The notes beneath the pieces are model-generated. The model saw nothing but the letters and a program-made list of their open reading frames with translations. It searched no databases and had not been told where the DNA came from. A stretch of 64,000 nucleotides of DNA, taken from assembly GCA_964611035.1 (NCBI GenBank), contig CAZSWT010000006.1, positions 25,725 through 89,724 on the forward strand. The letters run 5' to 3'. The position numbers were made by a program, and so were the translations under genes. This stretch comes from B33-G16 sp964611035. Its GTDB lineage: Bacteria; Desulfobacterota; DSM-4660; Desulfatiglandales; B25-G16. Below are positions 43,292-52,179 of this stretch, in pieces. Numbering within the stretch: the stretch's first letter is position 1; each line of letters opens with the position of its first letter.

Positions 43292-43831
43292 TCAAAAAAT
43301 GTTCAGCAGATATTCATCCCTGTCAATGGAGGTATAGGTTGTACTATCAGGGAGACCAAGTGATCTTCTTGCAAAATTAAATACCTTATCATAGTCGAAG
43401 TAAATCCCCATCTTCTGGTAGTACCTCTCTAAAATCCTCTTTGGTCTGAATTCTTTAAACTTGCATGGGATTGAAAGGGTTGGAATACCGGCTTGCGTAA
43501 TCATTTTTTGGATACTGTTGCTATTGTGGTTTATGAGGGGTATAAAAACTGTGTAGCCCTCTTTCATTTTAAGTAAAGGATAAAATCTCTGGGCTCTTTC
43601 CATAAACCTCTTATTATTTCCAGGATCTATAGAATCTGGAAAAAGATCATTCAGTATATGTTCTATGGAATAACTGACAATATCCCAGAGACTATAGCCT
43701 GTTACAAGGACAAGACTTTCCCAATCATCAACTATATCCCCCAATATAGTCTTCAGCATCTTTTTTCGTAGGATCTGGCATTTTAGACATGGATTAATCT
43801 CATTTCTTGTATAGTCATCTGCCTTACCCAA
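43292..43831 (-). CDS. PP-loop ATPase, C-terminal part (after in-frame TAG)
   Basis: 179 aa if started at TTG 43831. It is in the same frame as the upstream N-terminal part, separated only by TAG, TAT and GAT codons. The CLKC pair (C15/C18 here; codons 108 and 111 of the joined frame), NPCLKCQILRKKML, and VLVTGYSLWD are typical of PP-loop tRNA-thiolation-like ATPases downstream of the SGGKDS motif. It is the last gene of the minus-strand cluster. Either a decayed gene, a recoding event or a re-initiating second cistron. Confidence 0.7.
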   Translation of the reverse strand: MGKADDYTRNEINPCLKCQILRKKMLKTILGDIVDDWESLVLVTGYSLWDIVSYSIEHILNDLFPDSIDPGNNKRFMERAQRFYPLLKMKEGYTVFIPLINHNSNSIQKMITQAGIPTLSIPCKFKEFRPKRILERYYQKMGIYFDYDKVFNFARRSLGLPDSTTYTSIDRDEYLLNIF

Positions 43832-43837
43832 ATCATA

Positions 43838-44110
43838 CTACTGTATCTCTATGCCTCTTTTGTTCCAATAGGATTCAATCCTTTTCTTTTCCGTGCCTGA
43901 GTATCTGTGGACCAAGTAAGCTCCGGCATGTGCTGAAAAACCAAACCCAAATTCCTTTTTTGCCCTTAAGATAAAATCCAAAGCCAGAGATGAATCCTTG
44001 CCACCAGAAAATAACATCAGTACATTCTTATCATAGAAGGTCTCCAGCGCTGATTTGTATTCTTCCTTCCATTGAAGATATTCTATAGTTGAGTTCATAC
44101 CTGCTTCCAT
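43838..44110 (-). CDS. PP-loop ATPase, N-terminal part ending at in-frame TAG
   Basis: 90 aa. The PP-loop SGGKDSSLALD lies at 35-45, the ATP-pyrophosphatase motif that adenylates its substrate. The frame stops at TAG (codon 91) but continues in the same frame as the downstream piece to a total of 273 codons. The ATG overlaps the epimerase stop (TAATG). Alone it lacks the rest of the fold. PP-loop enzymes activate tRNA bases, amides or carboxylates; target unknown. Confidence 0.7.
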   Translation of the reverse strand: MEAGMNSTIEYLQWKEEYKSALETFYDKNVLMLFSGGKDSSLALDFILRAKKEFGFGFSAHAGAYLVHRYSGTEKKRIESYWNKRGIEIQ

Positions 44111-45267
44111 TAAGATAAAGGGTTCGAGATCGTTACACTGGGAGAACCGTTACTCAAACGCATTAAGCTTTCTTTATTAATCTTTACACCAAGTCCTGGT
44201 CCATCAAGGGGTCCTGCCTCACCACCCGGCCCAAAAGATACATTTTCAAGTGTAATATTTTCCTTTAGCAAGAATTGATCATAGGAACCATCATAGTATA
44301 TGGCATCCTTACAGAGGAGACTCAGCGCTCTACCTGCTGCAGACAGAATGCCCGACTCACCCAGGTGACAAGCAATTTGAAAGGAAAGTCCACTAGAACG
44401 CAAATGATCAATTATCCTGAGCGACCTTCGAAATCCGCCACATTTAGATAATCTGATGTTGATCATTTTATAACACTCCTCTTTTATAACTTTTTTCACA
44501 TCTTCTAAGGAACATGCCGACTCATCAGCCATTAGGATTACCTTGTGAGTTTGCATTGTTCTGGCAAATTCGACAATATCCTGATCATCAGACCTCATAG
44601 GCTGCTCCACGATCTTGACCTTGTATTCCTGAATTAGGGGTATATGCTTTAAGGCAAGTTTATGATCCCAAACACCATTGATATCTATCTTTAGATCGTA
44701 ATCATCCCCAAAAATTGAACTAACTGTTTCAATCGCTTCTTTATTTCTTTCAAAATCTTTACCCATTTTAATCTTTATCCTATTAATTTTCATTTTCTTA
44801 ATCAATCGACATATTTCCATTATCCTCGCTTTATTGGAAAGAGGAACTGCGGCTCCATAATAAACTTTGTTGGTATAGAAATCTTTAGGGAAATATTCTA
44901 TTATATATTTGTCTTGTCTCTTGCCTAAAGCATCCAACAAAGACATCTCAAGGGCACAAATTGCCGAATTATGTTCCTTCCTATCAGGAAGTCTATCAAC
45001 AAAATCCCATATCTGGGAAACATTATTCAGCTCCCAGGGAAAAGAATCCTCCTGTAGTAGATGGTTTATATTTTTGATCACACTTTCTTGTGATTCCGCT
45101 GTGACATACAGTCTGGGTGCTCCTTCTCCGTATCCTTTTATTTCTCCCTGGTTAGCAATGACCTCAACAACAATATTATTTGCACTGGCCCCTTTCTTAC
45201 GAGAGTGAGAAAAGTCGTCTGAAAAAGTAAGAGAAATCTTGTAGACATTAATCTTATCAATGTTCAT
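44110..45267 (-). CDS. Enolase-superfamily epimerase (muconate-lactonizing / dipeptide epimerase group)
   Basis: 385 aa. The MLE-subgroup residues are in place: KIKMG (second Lys of KxK), metal ligands in DINGVW, VEQPM and ADESAC, and the opposite-face lysine in NIRLSKCGG. Dipeptide epimerases use this layout. It is sandwiched between the histidine kinase (4-bp overlap) and the PP-loop ATPase (1-bp overlap), so it belongs to that operon. Substrate unknown; recycling of peptidoglycan peptides is one possibility, a dedicated pathway another. Confidence 0.85.
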   Translation of the reverse strand: MNIDKINVYKISLTFSDDFSHSRKKGASANNIVVEVIANQGEIKGYGEGAPRLYVTAESQESVIKNINHLLQEDSFPWELNNVSQIWDFVDRLPDRKEHNSAICALEMSLLDALGKRQDKYIIEYFPKDFYTNKVYYGAAVPLSNKARIMEICRLIKKMKINRIKIKMGKDFERNKEAIETVSSIFGDDYDLKIDINGVWDHKLALKHIPLIQEYKVKIVEQPMRSDDQDIVEFARTMQTHKVILMADESACSLEDVKKVIKEECYKMINIRLSKCGGFRRSLRIIDHLRSSGLSFQIACHLGESGILSAAGRALSLLCKDAIYYDGSYDQFLLKENITLENVSFGPGGEAGPLDGPGLGVKINKESLMRLSNGSPSVTISNPLS

Positions 45268-47273
45268 GGGTTGTATCTTTTCGCCTTACTTGATAATCGC
45301 ACCGAAGGATCAATGGGGATGTTTAGAATAAATTTTGTCCCTTTGTTGACCAAGCTTTTGACCTCAATCGTCCCCTGATGATCTTGAACATTTTGATGAG
45401 CAATAAACAAGCCAAGACCAGTACCATTATGCATATTACTTTTATGTTTGGTTGTAAAATAGGGGTCGAATATCTTATTAATCACGGATTGTGGTATCCC
45501 TATTCCATTGTCCTTGATCTCTATTCGAATACTTTCTTTACTTCCATTTATGGATTCTTTTGCTGTAGAAATCTCGATCCTTCCCCCTTCTGGTGTAAAG
45601 TCTACAGCATTAGAAAGCAGATTTAAGATAACCTGTTTCATCTTTTCGGAATCCATCTTTACTTCTCCTATTGAAAAATCAAAGTTACGGACAATCTCAA
45701 TATCTTTTGCCTTGGATTGGGGAGAGATCAGAAATATCATTTTATCAATCATATCATAGAGGTTGTTTACCTCAAAGTGTGATTCTCTTATATTAATAAG
45801 ATCAAGAAGTTCTGTAATAAGATTATTCACCCGGTTTGTCTCTTCCATTGCAATTTTATAGAAGTTTGTTCGAAATTCTTCATCATTGAATTTCTGGGGT
45901 AACATCTGGAGGAAGGTCCCTATTGCTGTCATCGGATTCTTAATCTCATGGGCCAATCTTGCAGCAAGGTTGCCCAAAAAAGAGAACTTTTCTGCCCTGC
46001 TCAAGAGGGCATGTGATCTTTTGAGTGCTTCCATCTGTTCCTGCAGCTTGCGGTAAAGTCTTGCATTTTCAATGGCTATGGCGATCTGGGGTGTAAATAC
46101 TTCCAGTGTTTCTCGGGTTTCCTTTGGCACGCCTTCCTCAGCAACAGCATCTGTAGCAATAACCCCAATCACCTTAGATCTTGTTATTAATGGTACCACA
46201 TACACCGATATGGGATTTCCATAAGTCAAGATAATGTTTTGCTTTCTCAGAGTCGAACTTTTAACCTCAGGAATATACTCTGGCTGCCCTGTATCAGCCA
46301 CCCTTGCCAGGATGTTGCTAACCCGACGGAGAGGGACCCTGTAATTTTTAAGCTCTTCCGGGACTTCACCGTCAAAGCCCACACCATGTATATACTCAAG
46401 ATACCCTTCCTCTTCATTCACAAGCATGATTATAGCACGATTTATCCGGCATACATTAGAGAGAATGTTCATAATAACACTTAAGAGCTGATTCAAATCC
46501 AGCACGGAAAGAATGGCCTTTCCGGTCTCCTGTACAGCTAGGAGTTGTTTGATCTTTCGATTTAGATCCACATTTAGCCGGTTGACCTCTTCGTATTTTT
46601 GCTCAACAACCTTCTTGTCTTCTTCCATTTCCGTTATTGTTTCCATTAGAACAGGCTTTGAAGTATAAAACCTTGAAAAAATTTCATGAAGTCTGTTCCT
46701 AGAAGGCCATTTCAAATGATATTCACAGTATGGGGCGCCCTCAAAGTAACAACATTTCTCTTCGAAGGCGAGGGGCTTTCCTCCCCAGATGACCGGCAGA
46801 AAAGTATACGTCCCCTGGTTCATTAGGCATAAATCTTTTGATACATCCATTCGGTGATTCCAATGCAATCTAACAATAGCCTCGTTTCGCTTGATTTCTA
46901 CAAGCTCTACTTTCTTGTTCCTGTTCCATTTGTCATTTATTTTTTGGGCATGTTTGAGGGCTTTTTTAGATGACCAAAATGCCTTGACTATTATCCTCTG
47001 GGCATATCCGAGAGAAAAATTCTCAACAGCATATTTGGCAATCTTATAGGCAGCCATTTCATCATGAAGGATCAATCTGGCCCTCTCATATAATTTGCAC
47101 GCTAAAGTGCAAGAAATCCAATTATTGGGATCTCTCAAAAAGCTTTCAGAATCAGAGAGGGTATCAATCTCAGGGTCAAGGTTACACAGGATGCCAGAAC
47201 AATCGCCATTATTATATTCCTTTACATATTCCAGGATGGCTCTGGAGTTTATGCAGTTTACTTCCTTTTCCAT
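45264..47273 (-). CDS. GAF-domain sensor histidine kinase
   Basis: 669 aa, soluble. The N-terminal ~210 residues end in a Cys-containing EKCCYFEGAPYCEYHLKWPS segment, as in the V4R/heme-NO-like sensor class. A coiled coil (about 215-245), GAF (about 250-400), HisKA with H442 (AHEIKNPMTA), and HATPase_c with DNGIGIP and GTGLGLFIA follow. It is presumably the partner of the divergently encoded NtrC-type regulator at 50270. It overlaps the epimerase by 4 bp. Signal unknown. Confidence 0.88.
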   Translation of the reverse strand: MEKEVNCINSRAILEYVKEYNNGDCSGILCNLDPEIDTLSDSESFLRDPNNWISCTLACKLYERARLILHDEMAAYKIAKYAVENFSLGYAQRIIVKAFWSSKKALKHAQKINDKWNRNKKVELVEIKRNEAIVRLHWNHRMDVSKDLCLMNQGTYTFLPVIWGGKPLAFEEKCCYFEGAPYCEYHLKWPSRNRLHEIFSRFYTSKPVLMETITEMEEDKKVVEQKYEEVNRLNVDLNRKIKQLLAVQETGKAILSVLDLNQLLSVIMNILSNVCRINRAIIMLVNEEEGYLEYIHGVGFDGEVPEELKNYRVPLRRVSNILARVADTGQPEYIPEVKSSTLRKQNIILTYGNPISVYVVPLITRSKVIGVIATDAVAEEGVPKETRETLEVFTPQIAIAIENARLYRKLQEQMEALKRSHALLSRAEKFSFLGNLAARLAHEIKNPMTAIGTFLQMLPQKFNDEEFRTNFYKIAMEETNRVNNLITELLDLINIRESHFEVNNLYDMIDKMIFLISPQSKAKDIEIVRNFDFSIGEVKMDSEKMKQVILNLLSNAVDFTPEGGRIEISTAKESINGSKESIRIEIKDNGIGIPQSVINKIFDPYFTTKHKSNMHNGTGLGLFIAHQNVQDHQGTIEVKSLVNKGTKFILNIPIDPSVRLSSKAKRYNP

Positions 47274-47286
47274 GTAAAAACTCTTT

Positions 47287-48840
47287 TTAATAACTAAGTG
47301 TTGAGAACGATAAATTGCGTGTACTTCTTTGGCTTGACATCAATTTCTTATATTTTTCTGTTAGCCTTGGTAATAAATCTCTGTAAATAGAAAGGCTTGC
47401 TCTCTGTACATTAAATATCCCTTTATTATCACCTCTGAAACATATATCAGGAATCATATCATCCTGTAAAGCAGGAGCCGGAAGCCTAAAGAAAGGCATC
47501 ATATTAAAGAGAGTTGACTGTAATTTGATAGTATTATTAGATAGGTTAAAGATCTCCCTCATATAAGCAAGAACGGTTTCAAAGTCTAAATCTTTAGAGG
47601 GCTGTCTGACGATATTCTCTCCAAAAACACCGTCATTATCAAAAACAACATCCGGTGAGGTGAAGGCAAGCTGGTAAAGCCTGGTTTTTGGGTATACCCG
47701 GCATTCTCCAATCTTGAAGACGTGTCCACCTGGACCACTATTTTTTGATAATTCTCTGGTAAAAAGAAGGCTTTCTTCAAGGTCTTCCTCTGTGTCGCCC
47801 GGATATCCGGCAATCATAAATACCATTATAGGAATCTCATATTTAACAGCTTCCTTAAATATGTCGATGGTGTTGGAAATGTATTTCTGATAATGAGCTC
47901 TATCTCTTACCTTATTCATACGCCTTAATGTATTATAGCTTGCAGATTCAAACCCAAGAGCCAATGCCCCACATATATCTGCAATTTGATGTATGATAGA
48001 TGGATCCAGGACATCGCAACGAGTCTCAAAATTAACCTTCATACTTAATGATCGAAGAAAAGGAAATAAATCAAAAGACTTAAAAAGGGCATCACTGATC
48101 ATCAAGTTGTGGGTGTTGCTTTGTAGTGACAAATCTGTAAGATCACTCTTTATAATCTCAGAAGGGACCTTTTTCCTGATAGGTCGTATGAATTCTTCCA
48201 TGCAAAAATTACAATGGTAGTGACATCCACGACTGAAGGCATAGGGTAATATATCATATGCCTTAGGATATCTTAATAATTCCAGATTGAGAAGTGCCTT
48301 TTTATTAAGATCAAAACGCCCACTTTTTTTGGTTAAATGGATGCGCCCATCTTTTTTCCATGCCAAGTTCGGGACATTGTCGTTTATCGGGTCTTTATCC
48401 CTTTCCAAAAGTTCAATTATCTTAAGAGCGGGTACCTCACCTTCACCGATCACTATTAGGTCTACCGCCGATGTTCTGGAAAATATCTCCTCATAGTAGA
48501 TGGTTGGAAAATAGCCACCTAAAAAGATAAAAATATTGGGATCGTAACTTTTAATGAGCTCACATAATTTGATGACTTCCTCGGCCTGGGCAATAGCTGT
48601 ACACGAAATGCCAATACCCTTTGGTCTTACTTCCGATATGTCCTTTAGAAGTTCTATATATATCTGCTCTTTTCCTTTTTTGGTAAGAGGTAGACCATAA
48701 TCCATAGGCATAGAAATAATACCAATTTCTACTTCAGGGAGATTAAACTTTACAAAACTTGCTATCTCCATAAGGGGTAATGGGTATGCAGGCACATACA
48801 TATCTATATTCTTAGAAATCGGCTCAATTAATAAAATCAA
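47287..48840 (-). CDS. B12-binding domain radical SAM protein
   Basis: 517 aa. N-terminal cobalamin-binding-like domain (about 1-145: IFIFLGGYFPTIYYEE, VIGEGEVPAL), radical SAM core with the cysteines in SRGCHYHCNFC (about 208-218), and a C-terminal helical region. Class B radical SAM enzymes of this type catalyse methylations or ring rearrangements. It lies between the acyltransferase (57-bp gap) and the histidine kinase (13-bp gap) in one operon. Substrate unknown. Confidence 0.9.
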   Translation of the reverse strand: MILLIEPISKNIDMYVPAYPLPLMEIASFVKFNLPEVEIGIISMPMDYGLPLTKKGKEQIYIELLKDISEVRPKGIGISCTAIAQAEEVIKLCELIKSYDPNIFIFLGGYFPTIYYEEIFSRTSAVDLIVIGEGEVPALKIIELLERDKDPINDNVPNLAWKKDGRIHLTKKSGRFDLNKKALLNLELLRYPKAYDILPYAFSRGCHYHCNFCMEEFIRPIRKKVPSEIIKSDLTDLSLQSNTHNLMISDALFKSFDLFPFLRSLSMKVNFETRCDVLDPSIIHQIADICGALALGFESASYNTLRRMNKVRDRAHYQKYISNTIDIFKEAVKYEIPIMVFMIAGYPGDTEEDLEESLLFTRELSKNSGPGGHVFKIGECRVYPKTRLYQLAFTSPDVVFDNDGVFGENIVRQPSKDLDFETVLAYMREIFNLSNNTIKLQSTLFNMMPFFRLPAPALQDDMIPDICFRGDNKGIFNVQRASLSIYRDLLPRLTEKYKKLMSSQRSTRNLSFSTLSY

Positions 48841-48897
48841 AAAAACCTCCTGCTTAAAATTACGTTTAACTGTTTTGAACAGCTTGATTCATTGTTA

Positions 48898-49872
48898 TTA
48901 AGCTTTACTGAGAGAGTGTTTCAATAATGATAGAGGTATAGATCCTTCAACCTTAGCATCATAGGATGGAGGTATTTTCATCTTTGTATATTTTTTCCAT
49001 TGATACCATTCTTCAGGGCACTTGTATATGTACCGCTCCAAAAATTTCAACACCACTTCTCCAATAGACATATTTACTGAGCGCCTGAATTGTTTTGCCA
49101 TTTCTTCCCATGAAGTTATAACAAATTTATATCGCTGGTTTGAGTCTCTATGTATAATACCAAACACAATAGAGGCATCTCTCCTTTTCAATAAAACATT
49201 TATAGTCTTGTCCAAACCAATCTTTTTACCCAAAAAAAGTATTTTTTTATGACGAGAAGGTCTCCATTCATCTATCTCATCACAATGTGTAATTACAATT
49301 CGATTCTCTTTCAGGCTATCATAAATAGCTTTCATAATATTAGAAGTATTGTCAGCGTCAATAATTTTCGCTGAAAATTTGTCTGCTTTCCTAATCGATA
49401 TATCCCGTAAATAGTTTGATGAAAATCTAACTATAGTCGTTACAGGATAATTTTTTGCAGCCAGATAACCTGGAGTAAACTCCACACCTCCAAAATGGGC
49501 TGTGATTAAAAGCACTCCTTTTCCTATGCCAAGTCCTTCTTCTATTATGTTGAGCCCTTCACTTTCCATGTTTCGATGAAAAAAATCCTCCAACATTTCA
49601 GCAGAGGAAAAAGCATTAAATAGTTTTTCATAATAATGAGATATTATCCCTTGAAAAACGTTCTTTTTGATTTTTTTCATTTCGTATCTGCTTCTGAGGT
49701 CTTTAAATACGGTTTCAACAGCTTCTTCAATTTTATACTTCTCTTTTCTATTGAAGAAAAAGTATAATTTTCCAAGAATGATTATATAAAGAAAGACACC
49801 CTCCCAGCTCAATCTCTTATAAAGAAAAACATTAAATCTCAACTGCAAAAATTTGCTCAAGTTGATGTGCAT
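48898..49872 (-). CDS. LpxL/HtrB-like lysophospholipid acyltransferase
   Basis: 324 aa. One N-terminal membrane segment (about 25-40), then the HxxxxE acyltransferase motif in TAHFGGVEF (about 123-131), and a CPEEWYQWKKY C-terminus typical of LpxL-type proteins. These add acyl chains to lipid A or related acceptors at the inner membrane. It heads the minus-strand cluster; its location with a radical SAM protein and regulators suggests a specialised acylated product rather than lipid A. A sigma-54-like promoter lies about 40 bp upstream. Confidence 0.88.
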   Translation of the reverse strand: MHINLSKFLQLRFNVFLYKRLSWEGVFLYIIILGKLYFFFNRKEKYKIEEAVETVFKDLRSRYEMKKIKKNVFQGIISHYYEKLFNAFSSAEMLEDFFHRNMESEGLNIIEEGLGIGKGVLLITAHFGGVEFTPGYLAAKNYPVTTIVRFSSNYLRDISIRKADKFSAKIIDADNTSNIMKAIYDSLKENRIVITHCDEIDEWRPSRHKKILFLGKKIGLDKTINVLLKRRDASIVFGIIHRDSNQRYKFVITSWEEMAKQFRRSVNMSIGEVVLKFLERYIYKCPEEWYQWKKYTKMKIPPSYDAKVEGSIPLSLLKHSLSKA

Positions 49873-49914
49873 AATAATACCCTCATTTTTTAATTAGTTG
49901 ATTGTAGTTTGATC

Positions 49915-49932
49915 CTCTCAATATCTATGCCA
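49915..49932 (-). promoter_or_regulatory. Sigma-54-like promoter for the acyltransferase cluster
   Basis: On the minus strand TTGGCATAGATATTGAGA: a good -24 (TGGCAT) and a -12 of TTGAG, with GA instead of the usual GC after the N10 spacer. It is 43 bp from the ATG of the acyltransferase, with palindromic UAS sites 95-155 bp further upstream. One mismatch makes it tentative. Confidence 0.45.
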
Positions 49933-50024
49933 ACTTGTAAATTATTCGAACTCTCTTCAAAAATGCTACTGATAATACTTTAAGTAAGTTCTTAATTCTA
50001 AGCTAAAGAAAATTAGTTATTATA

Positions 50025-50069
50025 TGCACAGAAATCTGTGCAAACATGCACAATATTATGTGCATGTTT
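50025..50069. promoter_or_regulatory. Two palindromic upstream activator sites
   Basis: TGCACA-N6-TGTGCA at 50025-50042, and a longer palindrome at 50042-50069 with 11-bp arms that contains the same TGCACA-N6-TGTGCA. The half-sites resemble NtrC-type UAS. They lie between the divergent acyltransferase cluster and the NtrC-type regulator gene, and a third copy is at 51692-51711. Confidence 0.75.
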
Positions 50070-50269
50070 TAAAAATTTGTCTTGATATGATTGATTTTAT
50101 CTGGATCGAAAATCTTGACGTCCACTAAATTCTATGTTCAGATATATAGTGCTCGTTGATAGTTGTCCGTTGAAAGGAATCGTTAAATTAATTAATTAAG
50201 CTACACAGCAACAAAGAAACAGGCAATTATGAATTTTCAAGGTTACCAAACCAAAAATTGGGTTAAATA

Positions 50270-51625
50270 ATGGCAGAAGTCGATAAAAGAGCTACGATTC
50301 TTGTTGTTGATGATGAACACGGGGTTCGTCAGTCCTTTTTTATGGTTTTAAAAGATGAATTTAAAGTCCTTTTAGCTGAATCTGGCAACGAAGCAATAGA
50401 TATCTTTTTAAAAAACACTATCGATGTAATCCTTCTTGATATCCTCTTACCTGATAGTGACGGCCTCGATCTCCTGGAGAAACTAAAGGAGATGGATCCA
50501 AATACCGAAATCATCATGGTCACTGCGGTCAAAGAAATTCAGACAGCAGTAAAGGCAATCAAGCTGGGTGCGTACGAATATATCATTAAACCATTCGTTG
50601 TTGATGAGGTATTATCAGTTATTCACCGAGCCCTGGAAAAATACAGCCTTGTGAAAGAGGTTGCCTATCTTAAGTATGAACTGGAAAGGTATCACCCTTT
50701 TGAAAAGATGGTGGGTAAAGATAAAAAGATGAAGAAAATCTTTGAGTTGATAGCAACAATCGCTCAAAGCGATGGAACGGTTCTTATCCAGGGGGAAAGC
50801 GGAACAGGAAAGGAGCTGGTTGCCAGAGCCATACATCGCCGCAGGTCCAGAAAGGATCGTCCTTTTGTAGTTATCAGTTGCGCCGCTATTCCATCAACGC
50901 TTATGGAAAGTGAAATCTTCGGTCATAATAAAGGGGCCTTTACAGGAGCTATCCATACCTCCATAGGGAAGCTGGAGATTGCTCATAAAGGGACTGTCTT
51001 TCTCGATGATATTGACTCTCTGGATATCAATATGCAGGGCAAACTCCTCAGGGTTATTCAGGAGAAGGAATTCGAAAGATTGGGAAGCACCAAAGTAATC
51101 AAGATTGATGTAAGATTCATTGCCGCTTCCAATAAAGATTTGGAGGAGCTCATCTCAAAAGGAGAATTTCGCGAGGATCTTTTTTATCGGCTGAATGTCC
51201 TTCCAGTAAACCTGCCTCCCCTGCGAGAGAGAAGGGATGATATTCCTTTACTCCTGGACCACTTTTTGAAAATTTATTCAAGAGATAAAAACCTACAGGC
51301 AAAAAGCTTATCTCAGGGTGCTATTAAAATATTGATGAAATATGATTGGCCTGGCAATATTCGGGAACTTGAAAATTTAGTCGAAAGATTGTCTACCCTG
51401 TGTAAAGAGCCCATTATTCATCTCAAAGATATCCCGATGTTTACTATGACAAAAACAGAAATCAAGGATATGCCTCTCAAAGAGGCAGTCAAAACCTTTG
51501 AAAAACAGTATGTTGGTGCTGTCCTTGAAAGCGTTAACTGGCGCAGAAGCAAGGCCGCGGAAATACTCGGTATACATCGTAACACGCTTTTAGCTAAAAT
51601 AAATGAATTAGATTTGAAGATATAA
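50270..51625 (+). CDS. NtrC-family sigma-54 response regulator
   Basis: 451 aa. Receiver domain with phospho-acceptor D57 (ILLDILLPD), AAA+ domain with GESGTGKE (about 172-179) and GAFTGA (222-227, sigma-54 contact), and a C-terminal Fis-type HTH (AAEILGIHRNTLLAKINEL). All elements needed for sigma-54 activation are present. It is divergent from the cluster at 43-50 kb and precedes a sensor kinase at 52180. The nearby palindromes are its probable binding sites. Confidence 0.94.
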   Translation: MAEVDKRATILVVDDEHGVRQSFFMVLKDEFKVLLAESGNEAIDIFLKNTIDVILLDILLPDSDGLDLLEKLKEMDPNTEIIMVTAVKEIQTAVKAIKLGAYEYIIKPFVVDEVLSVIHRALEKYSLVKEVAYLKYELERYHPFEKMVGKDKKMKKIFELIATIAQSDGTVLIQGESGTGKELVARAIHRRRSRKDRPFVVISCAAIPSTLMESEIFGHNKGAFTGAIHTSIGKLEIAHKGTVFLDDIDSLDINMQGKLLRVIQEKEFERLGSTKVIKIDVRFIAASNKDLEELISKGEFREDLFYRLNVLPVNLPPLRERRDDIPLLLDHFLKIYSRDKNLQAKSLSQGAIKILMKYDWPGNIRELENLVERLSTLCKEPIIHLKDIPMFTMTKTEIKDMPLKEAVKTFEKQYVGAVLESVNWRRSKAAEILGIHRNTLLAKINELDLKI

Positions 51626-51691
51626 CAATTATATTTATCCCCCTTTTTTTCCCATCTATTTCTCCATAAAAAATTGCAAATCAGACACTGA

Positions 51692-51711
51692 ATGCACAAA
51701 AAATTGTGCAT
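51692..51711. promoter_or_regulatory. Palindromic upstream activator site, third copy
   Basis: ATGCACA-N6-TGTGCAT, the same dyad as at 50025-50069, followed by a further half site TTGCACAA at 51714-51721. It lies 70-100 bp upstream of a near-consensus sigma-54 promoter, the usual enhancer distance. Confidence 0.75.
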
Positions 51712-51781
51712 TTTTGCACAAAGTAATTGGCATGTGATATTCGTAATATAGCAAAATTATAATAATATCAATAAGTTATGG

Positions 51782-51799
51782 ATGGCATGACAATTGCTT
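51782..51799 (+). promoter_or_regulatory. Sigma-54 promoter
   Basis: ATGGCATGACAATTGCTT: GG at 51784-51785 and GC at 51796-51797 with exactly 10 bp between, matching TGGCAC-N5-TTGCW closely. It reads toward the sensor kinase at 52180, leaving a leader of about 370 nt that may itself be structured or encode an RNA. Confidence 0.75.
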
Positions 51800-52044
51800 T
51801 TAAATTGCGAGGGTATTATATTGAAAATTTTAAGGATGCTGGCATTACTCACAACTTCATTTATAGTAACTCAGGTTTAAAGTTCCAAGGTTTCACGATA
51901 AAATCGGGATTCAAGGTTAGAGAGATAAAACACTGTCGAATCACCAATCTAAAGTATTTGGTTTCGATCTGAAGATAAATGAGGAGTTCATCCGATTCTT
52001 GCCAAAAGCCAAGCCGTATTGCATGGATGTTAACTGTGAACCAC

Positions 52045-52066
52045 GCCTGCCGTCCGGCGGGCAGGC
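52045..52066. repeat. GC-rich hairpin, dispersed family copy 3
   Basis: GCCTGCC and GGCAGGC arms with an inner CGTCCGGCG, related to copies at 46-83 and 38560-38602. It lies in the 555-bp leader region 51626-52179, which otherwise shows only the regulatory sites noted. Confidence 0.55.
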
Positions 52067-52179
52067 TTGAACGGTGAACCCTATAACCTGAGTATTTACC
52101 ATTTATAAAGATATTGACAGGCCTTAATCATACATAAGGAATCAGGAACATCTATCTATAATAGAGAAAGCGAGGGGGT

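Noticed and set aside
43838..43840. TAG as pyrrolysine codon
   Set aside because: TAG ends several ordinary genes here, no pyl genes are in view, and PP-loop ATPases are not known Pyl proteins; kept only as a remote option.
51778..51972. 64-codon ORF starting in the sigma-54 region
   Set aside because: Its start codon precedes the -24/-12 element, so the predicted transcript would not include it, and no family is recognised.
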